Shown here one piece after another: positions 12,511-21,744 of a stretch of DNA of 55,931 nt. The notes beneath the pieces were generated by a model that was not told the DNA's origin, ran no database searches, and saw only the letters and a program-made list of their open reading frames with translations. Position numbers and translations under genes: made by a program. The DNA lies in the IMG/VR virus record IMGVR_UViG_3300047443_000122, positions 1 through 55,931 of that record; one strand, 5' to 3'. Within the stretch, counting starts at the first letter, position 1, and every line of letters starts with the position of its first letter. This stretch comes from a virus.

Positions 12511-13371
12511 TCAGACGTTCGGAACGTGGAGCTTGGACCAGCTCGACGGACCGGGCATGCCGTCCGCGGCCGAGCCGGTGTAGCCGAGCTTCCGCTGCCA
12601 GGCCGCGTAGGAGCGCTCGTCACCAGGGCCCCAGACATCGGCGTGGGACGAGCTCGCGTAGTGGTTGCAGCCGACCGCGACGAGCCTCCGGTGCATCGCC
12701 GCGACGATCGGGGACCTGTGGCCGGCCTTGAAGAACGACGTCCCCGGGAACGGCTCGTAGGTGGGCTTCTGCGCGGGCTTCGGCGCCTTGATGAACTCGG
12801 GCCACGAGCCCGGGTCGACGTGGCTGTTCTCGGGGACTTGGCTGTGCCCGTACCAGCCGCCTTCGGTCTCCCACACGTGCTCGCCGCGGTGCGGGGAGAA
12901 GTCCGTCGGGTGCCCCATGGGCCACGCCTGCGGGACGCCCCACGAGGTGACCCAGTTCTGTAGGGAGGACCAGCCCTTGCACGGAGTGTCGGCCAGCGTC
13001 GCGTAGACCTTGCCGTCGACCCGGCAGTACGGGAAGAACAGCGCTTCGACCTGGATCACGACCTTCCCCGCACGGTTCGTTCGCGTCCCGCCGGCCAAGT
13101 CGACGACGCTCTTGGACCGGGAGTCGGCCGGGTAGAACTGCGCGAACTCCCCCGTGAACGGCGACCACAGGATGTGCGGGGCCATGCCCACGCCACCACC
13201 GGTGAAGTAGGACTTGAGGTTGGCGAAGGGGACGAGATCCTGCGGCTTCGACGCGGTGGCGTTTTTGTCCCACGTGATGTGCGCGATCGCCTTCGCGGGG
13301 TACTGCGTGTCGCATGCGGCGTGGCCGCCGACGTCGGCCCGTATCGCCCCGGGCATCCACAGTTCGGCCAT
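12511..13371 (-). CDS. Endolysin: PGRP-type amidase with peptidoglycan-binding domain
   Basis: A 286-residue lysin starts at ATG 13371. Residues about 8-190 form an N-acetylmuramoyl-L-alanine amidase domain, with early AIAHITWDK and the characteristic GHSQVPENSHVDPG zinc-ligand region (about 172-187). Residues about 215-286 form a PG-binding_1 repeat (FKAGHRSPIVAAMHRRLVAV, DERSYAAWQRKLGY). It cleaves the amide bond between glycan and stem peptide in the host wall. There is no signal peptide, so export should depend on the holin just downstream. Confidence 0.9.
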   Translation of the reverse strand: MAELWMPGAIRADVGGHAACDTQYPAKAIAHITWDKNATASKPQDLVPFANLKSYFTGGGVGMAPHILWSPFTGEFAQFYPADSRSKSVVDLAGGTRTNRAGKVVIQVEALFFPYCRVDGKVYATLADTPCKGWSSLQNWVTSWGVPQAWPMGHPTDFSPHRGEHVWETEGGWYGHSQVPENSHVDPGSWPEFIKAPKPAQKPTYEPFPGTSFFKAGHRSPIVAAMHRRLVAVGCNHYASSSHADVWGPGDERSYAAWQRKLGYTGSAADGMPGPSSWSKLHVPNV

Positions 13372-13467
13372 GGTCAGACTCCCTTGCTGTCGCTACAGGA
13401 GACGATACGGTTCGTCTCGCCAACTTGCCTGAGCAGTCCCGGTGTGGATCTCCTCAGAAACCACGGG

Positions 13468-13665
13468 CTATATGACGGTGATGACCTGCTCGTACTGCTG
13501 CGCGACCACACTGCCCACACCAGCCGTACCAGCAAGGAACGCCCTCACAGCGTTCACCACGTCGATCTCCTGCACGACGGGCGTCTCCTGATCGATCGCG
13601 GTGATATTCACCGACACCACAGGCTGACCGCTCCCGTTTTTCCCAGTAATCACGTAAGTGGGCAC
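13468..13665 (-). CDS. Small virion-associated or tail protein, 65 aa
   Basis: GTG 13665 follows AGGAG at eight bases. A beta-rich N-terminus (PTYVITGKNGSGQPVVSVNI) leads into a helix (VNAVRAFLAG) and a beta end. It lies between the tail-tip genes and the endolysin. Short proteins like this follow tail-fibre genes in several Streptomyces phages. No function can be named. Confidence 0.6.
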   Translation of the reverse strand: MPTYVITGKNGSGQPVVSVNITAIDQETPVVQEIDVVNAVRAFLAGTAGVGSVVAQQYEQVITVI

Positions 13666-13678
13666 AGTCCCAACTCCT

Positions 13679-14233
13679 TTAGGCGATGCGCTGGAGGCGC
13701 AGCCAACTGTCGGTATAAAGAGTGGTGGCGGTCGCGGATGAGGTGCCTTGTGCCCAGTCCAGAGACACCGTCCCTGACGTCGGTCCGACGCGGATCGTTC
13801 CGTTGATGGTCACCACCAGCGTTGCTCCAGCCCCGAGGGCGCCATGGACTCGGCCCGCCCCCAGATCGGCGGATTCCGTACGGATCAAATAGCCCGTCCC
13901 GCCCGACGTGTTAAGAGTGAGGGTCGGCGTTGCGTTGGAGCCCACGACGTTGTTACCGGCTCCCAGTGCCATCCATTCGCCGAGCGCTTGAGAAGGTGCG
14001 GTCACCTGCAACTTGAAATCGCCAGCGGTATCACCGTCGTATTTGAGCCAGCCGTCCATGATGTACACGGCATTTGCGTCGACAGAGAATTGCAGATGAG
14101 GATCAGCGGATGTTGTCGTCGTTGCCGAACGTTGGGTGTCCGCAGTTTTGCGGGCCACCTGCGGCAGCATCGACCGCAGCAGTGCGGCGGCGAGTCGCTG
14201 CCCTGCGAGGGGCGTGGGATAGGCCTCCGGCAT
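13679..14233 (-). CDS. Minor tail / tail-tip protein, 184 aa
   Basis: ATG 14233 lies behind a strong AAGGAGG site. A short helical head (GQRLAAALLRSMLPQVARKT) is followed by a beta-sandwich-like domain with alternating small and hydrophobic residues (YIMDGWLKYDGDTAGDFKLQ, ATLVVTINGTIRV) ending LYTDSWLRLQRIA. Jelly-roll domains of this kind occur as tail-fibre or head-decoration proteins in actinophages. Position after the large tail protein favours a tail-tip or receptor-binding part. Confidence 0.65.
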   Translation of the reverse strand: MPEAYPTPLAGQRLAAALLRSMLPQVARKTADTQRSATTTTSADPHLQFSVDANAVYIMDGWLKYDGDTAGDFKLQVTAPSQALGEWMALGAGNNVVGSNATPTLTLNTSGGTGYLIRTESADLGAGRVHGALGAGATLVVTINGTIRVGPTSGTVSLDWAQGTSSATATTLYTDSWLRLQRIA

Positions 14234-14243
14234 GACAGCCTCC

Positions 14244-17200
14244 TTACTCGGCGAGAATCGTCGGATAGGCGAGACGGACGTCTTCGCCAGCAGAATGGGC
14301 TTTTACGACGCCGTTTGTAGAGCGGGTCACCGTGAAATTCTGCGGGTTCAGCAGTTGGAAGACGGCGTGCGTGAACAGCACGGGCAGTGTGTTCGTGTTG
14401 GTGGCGTCGAGGATCGAGCGGACGCCGACCGATCCGGCAGCCGTCTGTGAGGTGTCGGTGGCGGTCGCCTGCCAGATGGGCGGTTCGACTTGGCCGCGCG
14501 GCCACGCTTTGGCCCGAAGGGTGGACCCTTGCACCTGGAAGCGGAGGGTGAAATAGGCGCCCGCCGCGTGGGTTCCCGGAATGGGCACGGTGGCGAGATC
14601 GGTTTGGGCGCCGCCGGCACGCTTCTCCAGCACCAGTGTGAGCGTCTGATCTGGGTTGAAAGCGACGCGTGCGTTGTAGTGGTTGTTGACGTCGGTGGCG
14701 CGCGCGATGAGGTGTGTGTATTGCGGGCCGCCCGTGGCCAGAGCGCTCGTTGCCACATCCATTTGCAGGTCGATGTCCGCCGACGGGGACGGGACCATAG
14801 TGAAACGGTTCGAGTTGATGGCGCCCACGGAATGCACTGCCTCGGCGCCCTGGGTGAAGTAGTCGGACGCCGCGCCGCCCGATGTGGTCCACGCCTGTCC
14901 CGTGTCTGCGGATCCCCAGGTGTTCGCCTGGGTGCGAGTGAACGTGTCGAGGATCGCCGGGGTGATGGCGCCCGCCCGCATCACCTCGCCGCCCACGCGA
15001 ATGTCGAAGGGGAAGTCATCGCCGCTGGTGTCGCTGGCGAGACGGAAAATGATCTCGTCGGCGTAGAGGACGTCCGTCACGGGCGGGAAGTTCGGCACCG
15101 TCGGGGCCAGGTTCGCGTAGACGGCGGACGCTGGAGGTGTGGCGGTGAGCTGGAAGAACGTCCACACGTTGGCGGTGACCGCCTGGTCGTTGGACGTGGT
15201 CGTCAGATACCCGTGGGAGACATCGAACCAGTTGATGTTCAAATCGACATTGCGACTCGTGGCGCACAGCAGCCACCCGGACAGCACGTACTGCTGGCCC
15301 ACGGTCACGGCGATCTGTTCTGAGCCCGCGTTCGGGAACTGCGAGACTCCGTCTGGGGTGATCCGCATCGACCACGAGCCGCCGAACGACGGTGTGCCAG
15401 GCGTGGCCACACGGGCAATGCTGGCACCCGAAGCCACCCAGTTGGCCAAGTCGGTTTCGAAGGAGCGGTTCGTGTTGAGCTGCCCGGACTGGACCCAGCC
15501 CGGGCCCGAGGTGGTGGCCACGGTGACGCTGGTCGTGGTCGCGTCGAGGTCGGCGGCGAGCTGACTGCCGTCTGTGTCGATCCGGGCTGTCGTGGTGTCG
15601 AGGTAGCCGATCGTGTTGTACGGGCTCGCGGGAGCACAGGTGACCGTGATCCGGTGCTGGAAATGGGTGATGCTCTCGGAGAACCCGAGGACGAGTTGGT
15701 CAATCGTGTCCCCACCCAGCCACGCCGGCGGGTTGATGACCTGCACCCGGTCGCCCATCCGCAGTCCGAGGATCGCCCGCCGCATGTCCGGAGTGATCGA
15801 CGCGTGCGCCAAGTTGACGCTGATCTGCGGGTAGCGGGCTTCGTCCACGGTGCCCAAGTGGACACGCCATGCGGCCTGGTCCAGCAGTGTCGGCGTGCCC
15901 GAGGTGGCCAAGTTCAGGGCGAGCGGGGAGTTCGCGTTGGGCCCATAGACTCCGACCCCGGTCGGAGGGGGCGCCGTCGACAGGGGCCCGGACGTCTCCT
16001 CGTAGGTGGCCGTCACGCCGCCCACGCTGACGGTGACCCGGTTGGCGAGGTACCGGTCGTCCTCCACAGGGGTGGGGACCTGGGACAAGTTGAACCCGCT
16101 GTAGTTGAGCACCAAGGCCGGGTCCTGGTTGTACAGGCTGGCCCGGGTCCGGTAGCCGAGGCCGAGGGTCGCGAGGTTCTCGTACAGCAGCCCGTCGTCG
16201 GCGAGGACGGCCTCCTGCATCAAGGCGAGAGGGTTCTGCTTGCTCTGCGCGCCGAGGGCCACCGTGTCGTCGAGGTCGCCGACCCAGTCGAAAGGGATCC
16301 CGCTCTCGCCACACAGCCGCTGAATGCGGCGCCCGGATGCCTCGCCGACCGGGTTGAGGCGCACCCCGAGCGCGCCTACTGCGGTGATCGTGTTCTCTAC
16401 GGTGACGTGCCCGATGGCGACTCCGGGCAGGAACTGGGTCCCGTTTGGGCCGACCGCGGACCGGCTGGCCGGGCCGAACTGGACCTTCGTCACCCTCGAC
16501 AGCTGGGTCACGTTCGCCGTGTCGTTGACGGAATACGTGAGCCCCGTGTTGACGTCCGTGATCCGCACCGCGCGGGTGATTGCCGTCCCGGACTCCTGGA
16601 ACTCCACGCTGATGTACATCTGACGGCCGCGCACGTCGAGGGTGTGCGGTAGCTCGATGCCGAGGAGGGACCCGTCGGCCGCGCACATGCGCAGGGTGAG
16701 GCTGGTGGAGGTCGCGGAGTAGTACAGCTCCCAGAACTGGGCACTGCCGGCGCTGTAGTCGACCTGGTCGATCGAGCAGATCACCTTGCCGTCCGACAGC
16801 CCAGCCGCCGGGATGAACACCAGGAAGCGGACCTGCGTCGCGGTGGGGTCGGCGTATGCGGCAACGCCGCCGGACAGGTAGCTGGAGGTGAGGTCGGGGA
16901 GTGGGTCGGACGCGCCGAACCCGGAGTAGCTTGCCAGGGCCGGGGTGCCCGAGACGGTCATCGGGGAGCCGCTCGCCAGGGCCGACGCGATCGTCGTCGC
17001 ATCCGATGGGTCCTCGCACGACCAGTACGCAACGACCTGCGGGCCGATCGGGTCCGTGACCGCGTTGTAGATCACGCTGCGTTCGGGAGCCGGGCCCTGC
17101 ACGAGACGCTGCAAGAGCCCGTTCACGCTGACGTCGACCCACACGTCCGTGCCCGTCGGGTCCCACGACGCCGGCCAGCGCGGGATCTCCCCCTGGATGC

Positions 17201-17567
17201 GGTAGCTCTTGCCGCCCAACCCGTCCGGGACGGAGACCCTGATCGGCTGGTTGCGGCCGATAGTCCCGTACCAGACGCCCATGGGGTTCCTGGGGGTGAA
17301 TCTTCCGTCCGGGTTCTTCAACGGCAGCGTAGCGTTGCCCTGTTCGGTCTGGTTGCCCTCGTCGCGAATGCCTTTGGTGAGGGTGATCTGTCCCTGGTCG
17401 TCGCGGACCATGACGTACGAGGTGATGTCCACCCACGTTCCGTTGACGAGCAGCTCTACCGTCACGGGGGCGCCGGTCGAGGCTTCCCCGGACGCGCCGA
17501 GGGGACCGGCCGCGGTGCGCATACGCCGCTGCCAGCCCATCACATGCGCTGCGAGACCTCCAGGCAT
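14244..17567 (-). CDS. Large minor tail protein (tail tip / baseplate), 1107 aa
   Basis: ATG 17567. The N-terminal 130 residues (VTVELLVNGTWVDITSYV, ITLTKGIRDE, NPDGRFTPRNPMG) look like the actinophage baseplate/hub type. A lectin-like (LamG-like) domain follows at about 175-400 (VAYWSCEDPSDATTIASAL). A central hub-like region (about 400-690) has the ALMQEAVLADDGLLYENL segment. Beta-sandwich, carbohydrate-binding-like domains fill about 700-1060. It is encoded next but one after the tape measure, and probably forms the tail tip contacting the host wall. The end NGVVKAHSAGEDVRLAYP resembles other phage tail C-termini. Confidence 0.8.
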   Translation of the reverse strand: MPGGLAAHVMGWQRRMRTAAGPLGASGEASTGAPVTVELLVNGTWVDITSYVMVRDDQGQITLTKGIRDEGNQTEQGNATLPLKNPDGRFTPRNPMGVWYGTIGRNQPIRVSVPDGLGGKSYRIQGEIPRWPASWDPTGTDVWVDVSVNGLLQRLVQGPAPERSVIYNAVTDPIGPQVVAYWSCEDPSDATTIASALASGSPMTVSGTPALASYSGFGASDPLPDLTSSYLSGGVAAYADPTATQVRFLVFIPAAGLSDGKVICSIDQVDYSAGSAQFWELYYSATSTSLTLRMCAADGSLLGIELPHTLDVRGRQMYISVEFQESGTAITRAVRITDVNTGLTYSVNDTANVTQLSRVTKVQFGPASRSAVGPNGTQFLPGVAIGHVTVENTITAVGALGVRLNPVGEASGRRIQRLCGESGIPFDWVGDLDDTVALGAQSKQNPLALMQEAVLADDGLLYENLATLGLGYRTRASLYNQDPALVLNYSGFNLSQVPTPVEDDRYLANRVTVSVGGVTATYEETSGPLSTAPPPTGVGVYGPNANSPLALNLATSGTPTLLDQAAWRVHLGTVDEARYPQISVNLAHASITPDMRRAILGLRMGDRVQVINPPAWLGGDTIDQLVLGFSESITHFQHRITVTCAPASPYNTIGYLDTTTARIDTDGSQLAADLDATTTSVTVATTSGPGWVQSGQLNTNRSFETDLANWVASGASIARVATPGTPSFGGSWSMRITPDGVSQFPNAGSEQIAVTVGQQYVLSGWLLCATSRNVDLNINWFDVSHGYLTTTSNDQAVTANVWTFFQLTATPPASAVYANLAPTVPNFPPVTDVLYADEIIFRLASDTSGDDFPFDIRVGGEVMRAGAITPAILDTFTRTQANTWGSADTGQAWTTSGGAASDYFTQGAEAVHSVGAINSNRFTMVPSPSADIDLQMDVATSALATGGPQYTHLIARATDVNNHYNARVAFNPDQTLTLVLEKRAGGAQTDLATVPIPGTHAAGAYFTLRFQVQGSTLRAKAWPRGQVEPPIWQATATDTSQTAAGSVGVRSILDATNTNTLPVLFTHAVFQLLNPQNFTVTRSTNGVVKAHSAGEDVRLAYPTILAE

Positions 17568-17570
17568 CGA

Positions 17571-18086
17571 TCACTCGTCCCAAACGATCCAGCACGTCAT
17601 GTTGACCGCGGCGCCGAACGTCGCCCGCACTCGCAGAAACTTGGACACCGCGATGATGGGCCGCTCGTCCGGCATCCACTGGTACGTGTAGTTGATGTCC
17701 GTCGCCCCGGCGGTCGGCGGAACGAGGTTCGCGTCGAACGTGCGCGTGGCGGTGGTGGCGCCTTCCGTGGTGAAGGTGTAGCCCGTCAGCGCTGTGCCGA
17801 GCTGCACGAGGGACGCCGGGGCATTCGGGTCCAACGGCTGCACACCCGCGGCGACGTGCGCCGTACCGACCGAAGCAGCCACGTCGGTCTGGATGAGCTC
17901 CACCTGCCCGGCCGACCCCGGAACTCCGTCCAGGGTGAAGCCCCACGAAATGAGCTGCATCTGCCGCGTCGACGGCGGGGCGATCTGCAACATGGTCTTG
18001 ATGACCGTGCCAGTTGTCACCTTCTGCTGGGCCGCCGTTGTCGGTGCAGGCCCGTTGAAGCACTTGTAGCGATGGATACTGATCAC
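17571..18086 (-). CDS. Minor tail protein between tape measure and tail tip
   Basis: About 171 residues. The most plausible start is GTG 18086, four bases past the tape-measure stop; a TTG at 18110 would overlap that gene and has no ribosome-binding site. The start is uncertain because the available GAGGGA is too close. The protein is beta-rich throughout (MQLISWGFTLDGVPGSAG, TFDANLVPPTAGATDINYTY) and ends FGAAVNMTCWIVWDE. It may be a distal-tail or fibre component; sequence alone does not decide. Confidence 0.65.
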   Translation of the reverse strand: MISIHRYKCFNGPAPTTAAQQKVTTGTVIKTMLQIAPPSTRQMQLISWGFTLDGVPGSAGQVELIQTDVAASVGTAHVAAGVQPLDPNAPASLVQLGTALTGYTFTTEGATTATRTFDANLVPPTAGATDINYTYQWMPDERPIIAVSKFLRVRATFGAAVNMTCWIVWDE

Positions 18087-18090
18087 TCCC

Positions 18091-21000
18091 TCATTCGGGT
18101 CGCCCTGCAAGGACGAGTTGGACGTTGCCGCCGCGCACGCGAACGGCGCGGCGGATCATCATCAGAAGGAACTCGTCGGTCTCAGAGCCGCTCGACCGGA
18201 TCTCCAGCACCGCGTGCGCCGGGCCACCGCCACCTCCAGCGGCCATGCGGCGCGAGTCCGGCCCCGACCACACCCGCGACCCCACCGGCAGATCCAGGAG
18301 CTCCGGCTCGTGCTCGCCCACCCACGTCAACCCGCCCCGCAGACCGCCCGACGCGGCCGCGCCGACGATCCCGCCCGAGGCTTTCTTCCCGATGGCCTTC
18401 GAGATGGACTTCTCCATGACCGACGCGAGATGCGACATGGCCTTTTCCAACTTGGCCTGCTGGCCCTTCAGGGAGTCGACCAACTTCTGCTGCGCCTTGA
18501 TTGCCGCCCCGTACACCGCGTCCGCCGTGGTCGAGCCCGCGGACGAGGCAGCCTTCGCGATCTGGCCCTGAAGGGAGTTGATCGACGAGATCTCCGAACC
18601 CGAAGCCCCCAGCAGTGCGCCCGCAGTCTCCAGGCCGCCGCCGTTGACACCGGCCTCGCCGATCTGCTGGATCAGCCCCTTGTCGAGGCCCTTCGACTTC
18701 AGGCCCTTCAGGGCGTCGGCGAACGCGGTCGCCTTGTCCCTCGACTGGGTGAGGCCGCCCATGATCGAGGCGACCGTGATCGTGCTCCCGGACGCCCCCT
18801 GGGTGATGTTCGCCGACGACAGCACGTTGCTCTTCACGCTGTCCGACAGCTGCGAAGCCGAGTTCTTCAGGTCGTCCAGCTTGGACTTGGCCTTATCCAG
18901 CGACGCGCTGACGCTGTTGAGGTTCTTCTCGTACTTGATCAGGCTCTTGCCGACCGAGTTCAGCTCTTTCAGCAGGTGCGACTCCGTACGCCCCCGCGTC
19001 GCCGCCTTGATCTCCCCGCTCGCCTGGTTCAGCGCGGACACCAGACTGCTCAGATCGGACGGCGCGCCAAGGCTGTGCTCGAACGGGGTCCGCTGATACC
19101 CGGCCATCCGCCCGAACGCGGAGATACCGAACTGGCCCCGCAGGCTGCCCCTCGCATCCTTCTCCGCCTGCGACAGGCCGCCCTTCGCGAACTTGTCCAG
19201 CCGGTACCCGAACCGGTTGGCGACCTCGTCCAGGATCGCCATCGACCGCGGGCGCTTCGACGTGGCCAACGGGATGTACGCCTCGCCTCCGGTCTCCGGC
19301 TCGGCCCACAGGCGCATGGACGGCTGCGCAATCTCGGCCACGTGGTTCTCCACGCCGCCGTTCGCGTACGCCCGTCCGCGGAAGATGTTGCCGTTGGCGC
19401 TGCCGACCATGTCGTGGACACTCTTGCCGCCGGAGACGCTGTTGGAGGTCGAGTAGTTCGTCTTGATGTTGTGGAAAGTCCACGTCGTGGCGGTCTTACC
19501 GTTCAGCCGGCGCAGCGCTGCGGCGATGTTGTTGATCGCGGAGAGGGCGCCGCCCTTCGTGGAGACCGTGACCGACCCATTGGGCAGTCGTTTGACCTTC
19601 AGTCCGAACGACTCCAGCACCTGCTCGCCGCTCTTGGACAGCGTCTTGAGGGTGACGCTCTTCGCCCCGGGTGTCCGCTTCACCGCGGCGTTGAACGAGT
19701 TGAGGTCGTTCGTCGCGTCCTCGGTGTCCATCTTCACCCGGGCCGTCTTGTCCGGGATCCGCAGGATCTGATCGGCGAGTGCCTTCGCCTCGCCTTTACT
19801 CAGACCCATAGCCTGCGCCGACTTGATCAGCTCGGAACGGCCGCGGGCATAGATGGCGTTGGCGCCCTCCCACGAGTTGGTGCTCTCACGAGATGCCGCA
19901 GCGGCCGAGTCGGTCTTGTCCGCGAGGTCCTGCAACGCGCTGGCCGCGTTCCTGGCCTTCTCCGAGCCTAGGTTGAGGACCCCGTTCGTCATGCTCAGCG
20001 CGCCCGCGTTGTCCTTCGCCGCCTTCGACGCGGCATCGATGGCTCCCTCGAACCCGATCATCCCGCCCAAGCCCTGGCGCTGCACGTCATTCAGGGCCTG
20101 GATCGCACCGCGCAGCCCGTCAGCGCTGGCCTTCTGTGCCTCCAGCTTCGCCGCCGTGTCCTGAGCCGCCTGCCCGAACAGCCCCTGCGACTCAGCGGTG
20201 AGCTTCGCCTCCAATGCCTGATCGGCCAAGGCGGACTTGTAGTCGTCGAGACTGCTCTTGAGCTCCTTGAAGTCCTTCGGCTTGAGCTTCTTCCCAACCG
20301 CCTCCAGGGCCTTGGCGGCAATGTCCGCCTTACCTCCCTTGACGAGATCGGCCAGGGACTTATCGAGGGAGTCGATGTCGCCTTTCGCGGTCTTGACCTG
20401 CGTCGAGTCCGTTCCCAGGAACTTGGCCCAGCCCTGGAGGAACCCGTCAAAACCCTTGGGGTTAAGACGCGAGAGGCTCTCACTGAGCCCGTCAAAGTTC
20501 GTGCCCCAAGCCTTCACCGACTCGCCGGTGTTCTTCCCTGTCTCGGCCAGTCCCTTGAGGGACGTCGTCACCTTGTTGACGTCAGGCGGCGTCTTGTCCC
20601 CCATCGAAGACAGCATCCCGAGAGCAACGACGATGGCGCCGACGCCTGTGGTGATGAGGGCGGCACGCGCGCCGATGCTCAGAGACATGAACGCCGCCCG
20701 CAGACCCGCCAGCCCGCCACCCGCAGCAGCCGACGCCGCAGTCAGCCCCGCGATAGCCGCCCGGAGGGACGTGATGCCCTCCGCTGCCACGCCGATCCCC
20801 GCACCCGCCAACTTGATCAACTTGAACGCCGCGTACACCTGCATCAGGTTGCCGATCAGCGACGGAGGCACCGCCGCCACCAGCTTCGCGAACGCGTTGA
20901 CCAACGACAGCATCCCCGGGCCCGCCTGTGACGCACCCTGAAGCAGGTTGCTGACAGCCTTGGCCACGTTCGTCAGCAGCTCCTTGACGGCCGGGCCCTG

Positions 21001-21744
21001 AGCCTTGGCGTAGGCGAAGAACGACGCGATCGGGCCGGATGACTTCCCCTCCGACAGGACCCGCATGAAGTGGATCGCGCCGTCGGTGGCGTTCTTCAGG
21101 CTCTTGTTCGCGAAGTCCGACACCTTCGTCGACAAGGCGTTGAACCCGGACGTGTTGACCGCGCCCCCGGCCACCGACACCAGCCGGTCCAACTGCGTCG
21201 ACGCGCCGCGAGCCATCGGCGTCAGCTTCGGAATGATCTGCCCCAGCACCGCGAACGACTTCTCAACCGGAGCCATCGTGAACTTCGCGTTGCTGTCAGA
21301 GAACTCCCGGAACGTGTCCCGCAAATTCGAATACGCGGCAGACGCCCGCTGCGTCGCCGCAGGCATCGACGCCAACGAGTCCGCAACGAACTGCTGCGCC
21401 GCCATGGCCTGCTTCGACTGCGCCCCGTACTTCGTAACGGCCTGCGTGTACTTGTCCTGCGCGCCGGCCGCGTCCTTCAGATTCCCGATCTGCGGAATCA
21501 CGGCAGCACCGAACGCCGCGACCGCCAGCCCCGCCGCGCCCGCATGCACTGCGATCGGAGCCAACGCCGCAGCCACCGGGACCGCGGCCGGCGCCAGCGA
21601 CAGCATCGTCGCCCGAAGATCCTTGAACGCGCCCCCGCCGTCCTTCGCGGACCGGGCGAGTCCATCGACACGCCGTGTGACAGCGGTGATCCCCGGGCCG
21701 GTTGCGTCGCTGACGCGGACTGTGATCGTCACGTCATCGGCCAT
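18091..21744 (-). CDS. Tape measure protein, 1217 aa
   Basis: ATG 21744, coupled to the end of the frameshifted chaperone as TGATGG. The protein has the expected mix: coiled coils near residues 1-130 and 850-1010, several hydrophobic alanine/glycine segments (about 50-75, 270-380), and many QA/AK repeats. At about 0.15 nm per residue it predicts a tail near 180 nm, a siphovirus. Residues around 780-840 (YANGGVENHVAEIAQPSMRL, GEAYIPLATSKRPRSMAIL) form a motif common in actinophage tape measures. It sets tail length and is threaded into the host at DNA ejection. Confidence 0.92.
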   Translation of the reverse strand: MADDVTITVRVSDATGPGITAVTRRVDGLARSAKDGGGAFKDLRATMLSLAPAAVPVAAALAPIAVHAGAAGLAVAAFGAAVIPQIGNLKDAAGAQDKYTQAVTKYGAQSKQAMAAQQFVADSLASMPAATQRASAAYSNLRDTFREFSDSNAKFTMAPVEKSFAVLGQIIPKLTPMARGASTQLDRLVSVAGGAVNTSGFNALSTKVSDFANKSLKNATDGAIHFMRVLSEGKSSGPIASFFAYAKAQGPAVKELLTNVAKAVSNLLQGASQAGPGMLSLVNAFAKLVAAVPPSLIGNLMQVYAAFKLIKLAGAGIGVAAEGITSLRAAIAGLTAASAAAGGGLAGLRAAFMSLSIGARAALITTGVGAIVVALGMLSSMGDKTPPDVNKVTTSLKGLAETGKNTGESVKAWGTNFDGLSESLSRLNPKGFDGFLQGWAKFLGTDSTQVKTAKGDIDSLDKSLADLVKGGKADIAAKALEAVGKKLKPKDFKELKSSLDDYKSALADQALEAKLTAESQGLFGQAAQDTAAKLEAQKASADGLRGAIQALNDVQRQGLGGMIGFEGAIDAASKAAKDNAGALSMTNGVLNLGSEKARNAASALQDLADKTDSAAAASRESTNSWEGANAIYARGRSELIKSAQAMGLSKGEAKALADQILRIPDKTARVKMDTEDATNDLNSFNAAVKRTPGAKSVTLKTLSKSGEQVLESFGLKVKRLPNGSVTVSTKGGALSAINNIAAALRRLNGKTATTWTFHNIKTNYSTSNSVSGGKSVHDMVGSANGNIFRGRAYANGGVENHVAEIAQPSMRLWAEPETGGEAYIPLATSKRPRSMAILDEVANRFGYRLDKFAKGGLSQAEKDARGSLRGQFGISAFGRMAGYQRTPFEHSLGAPSDLSSLVSALNQASGEIKAATRGRTESHLLKELNSVGKSLIKYEKNLNSVSASLDKAKSKLDDLKNSASQLSDSVKSNVLSSANITQGASGSTITVASIMGGLTQSRDKATAFADALKGLKSKGLDKGLIQQIGEAGVNGGGLETAGALLGASGSEISSINSLQGQIAKAASSAGSTTADAVYGAAIKAQQKLVDSLKGQQAKLEKAMSHLASVMEKSISKAIGKKASGGIVGAAASGGLRGGLTWVGEHEPELLDLPVGSRVWSGPDSRRMAAGGGGGPAHAVLEIRSSGSETDEFLLMMIRRAVRVRGGNVQLVLAGRPE

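Noticed and set aside
15700-18063. 787-codon minus-strand ORF in another frame of the tail gene
   Set aside because: Arg/Gly-rich off-frame reading of the 1107-residue tail protein.
18087-18110. TTG start for the minor tail protein after the tape measure
   Set aside because: No ribosome-binding site and overlaps the tape-measure coding end; GTG 18086 chosen, though uncertain.
18118-19971. 617-codon plus-strand ORF opposite the tape measure
   Set aside because: Mirror of tape-measure codon bias; no ribosome-binding site or domain, and overlaps a certain gene completely.
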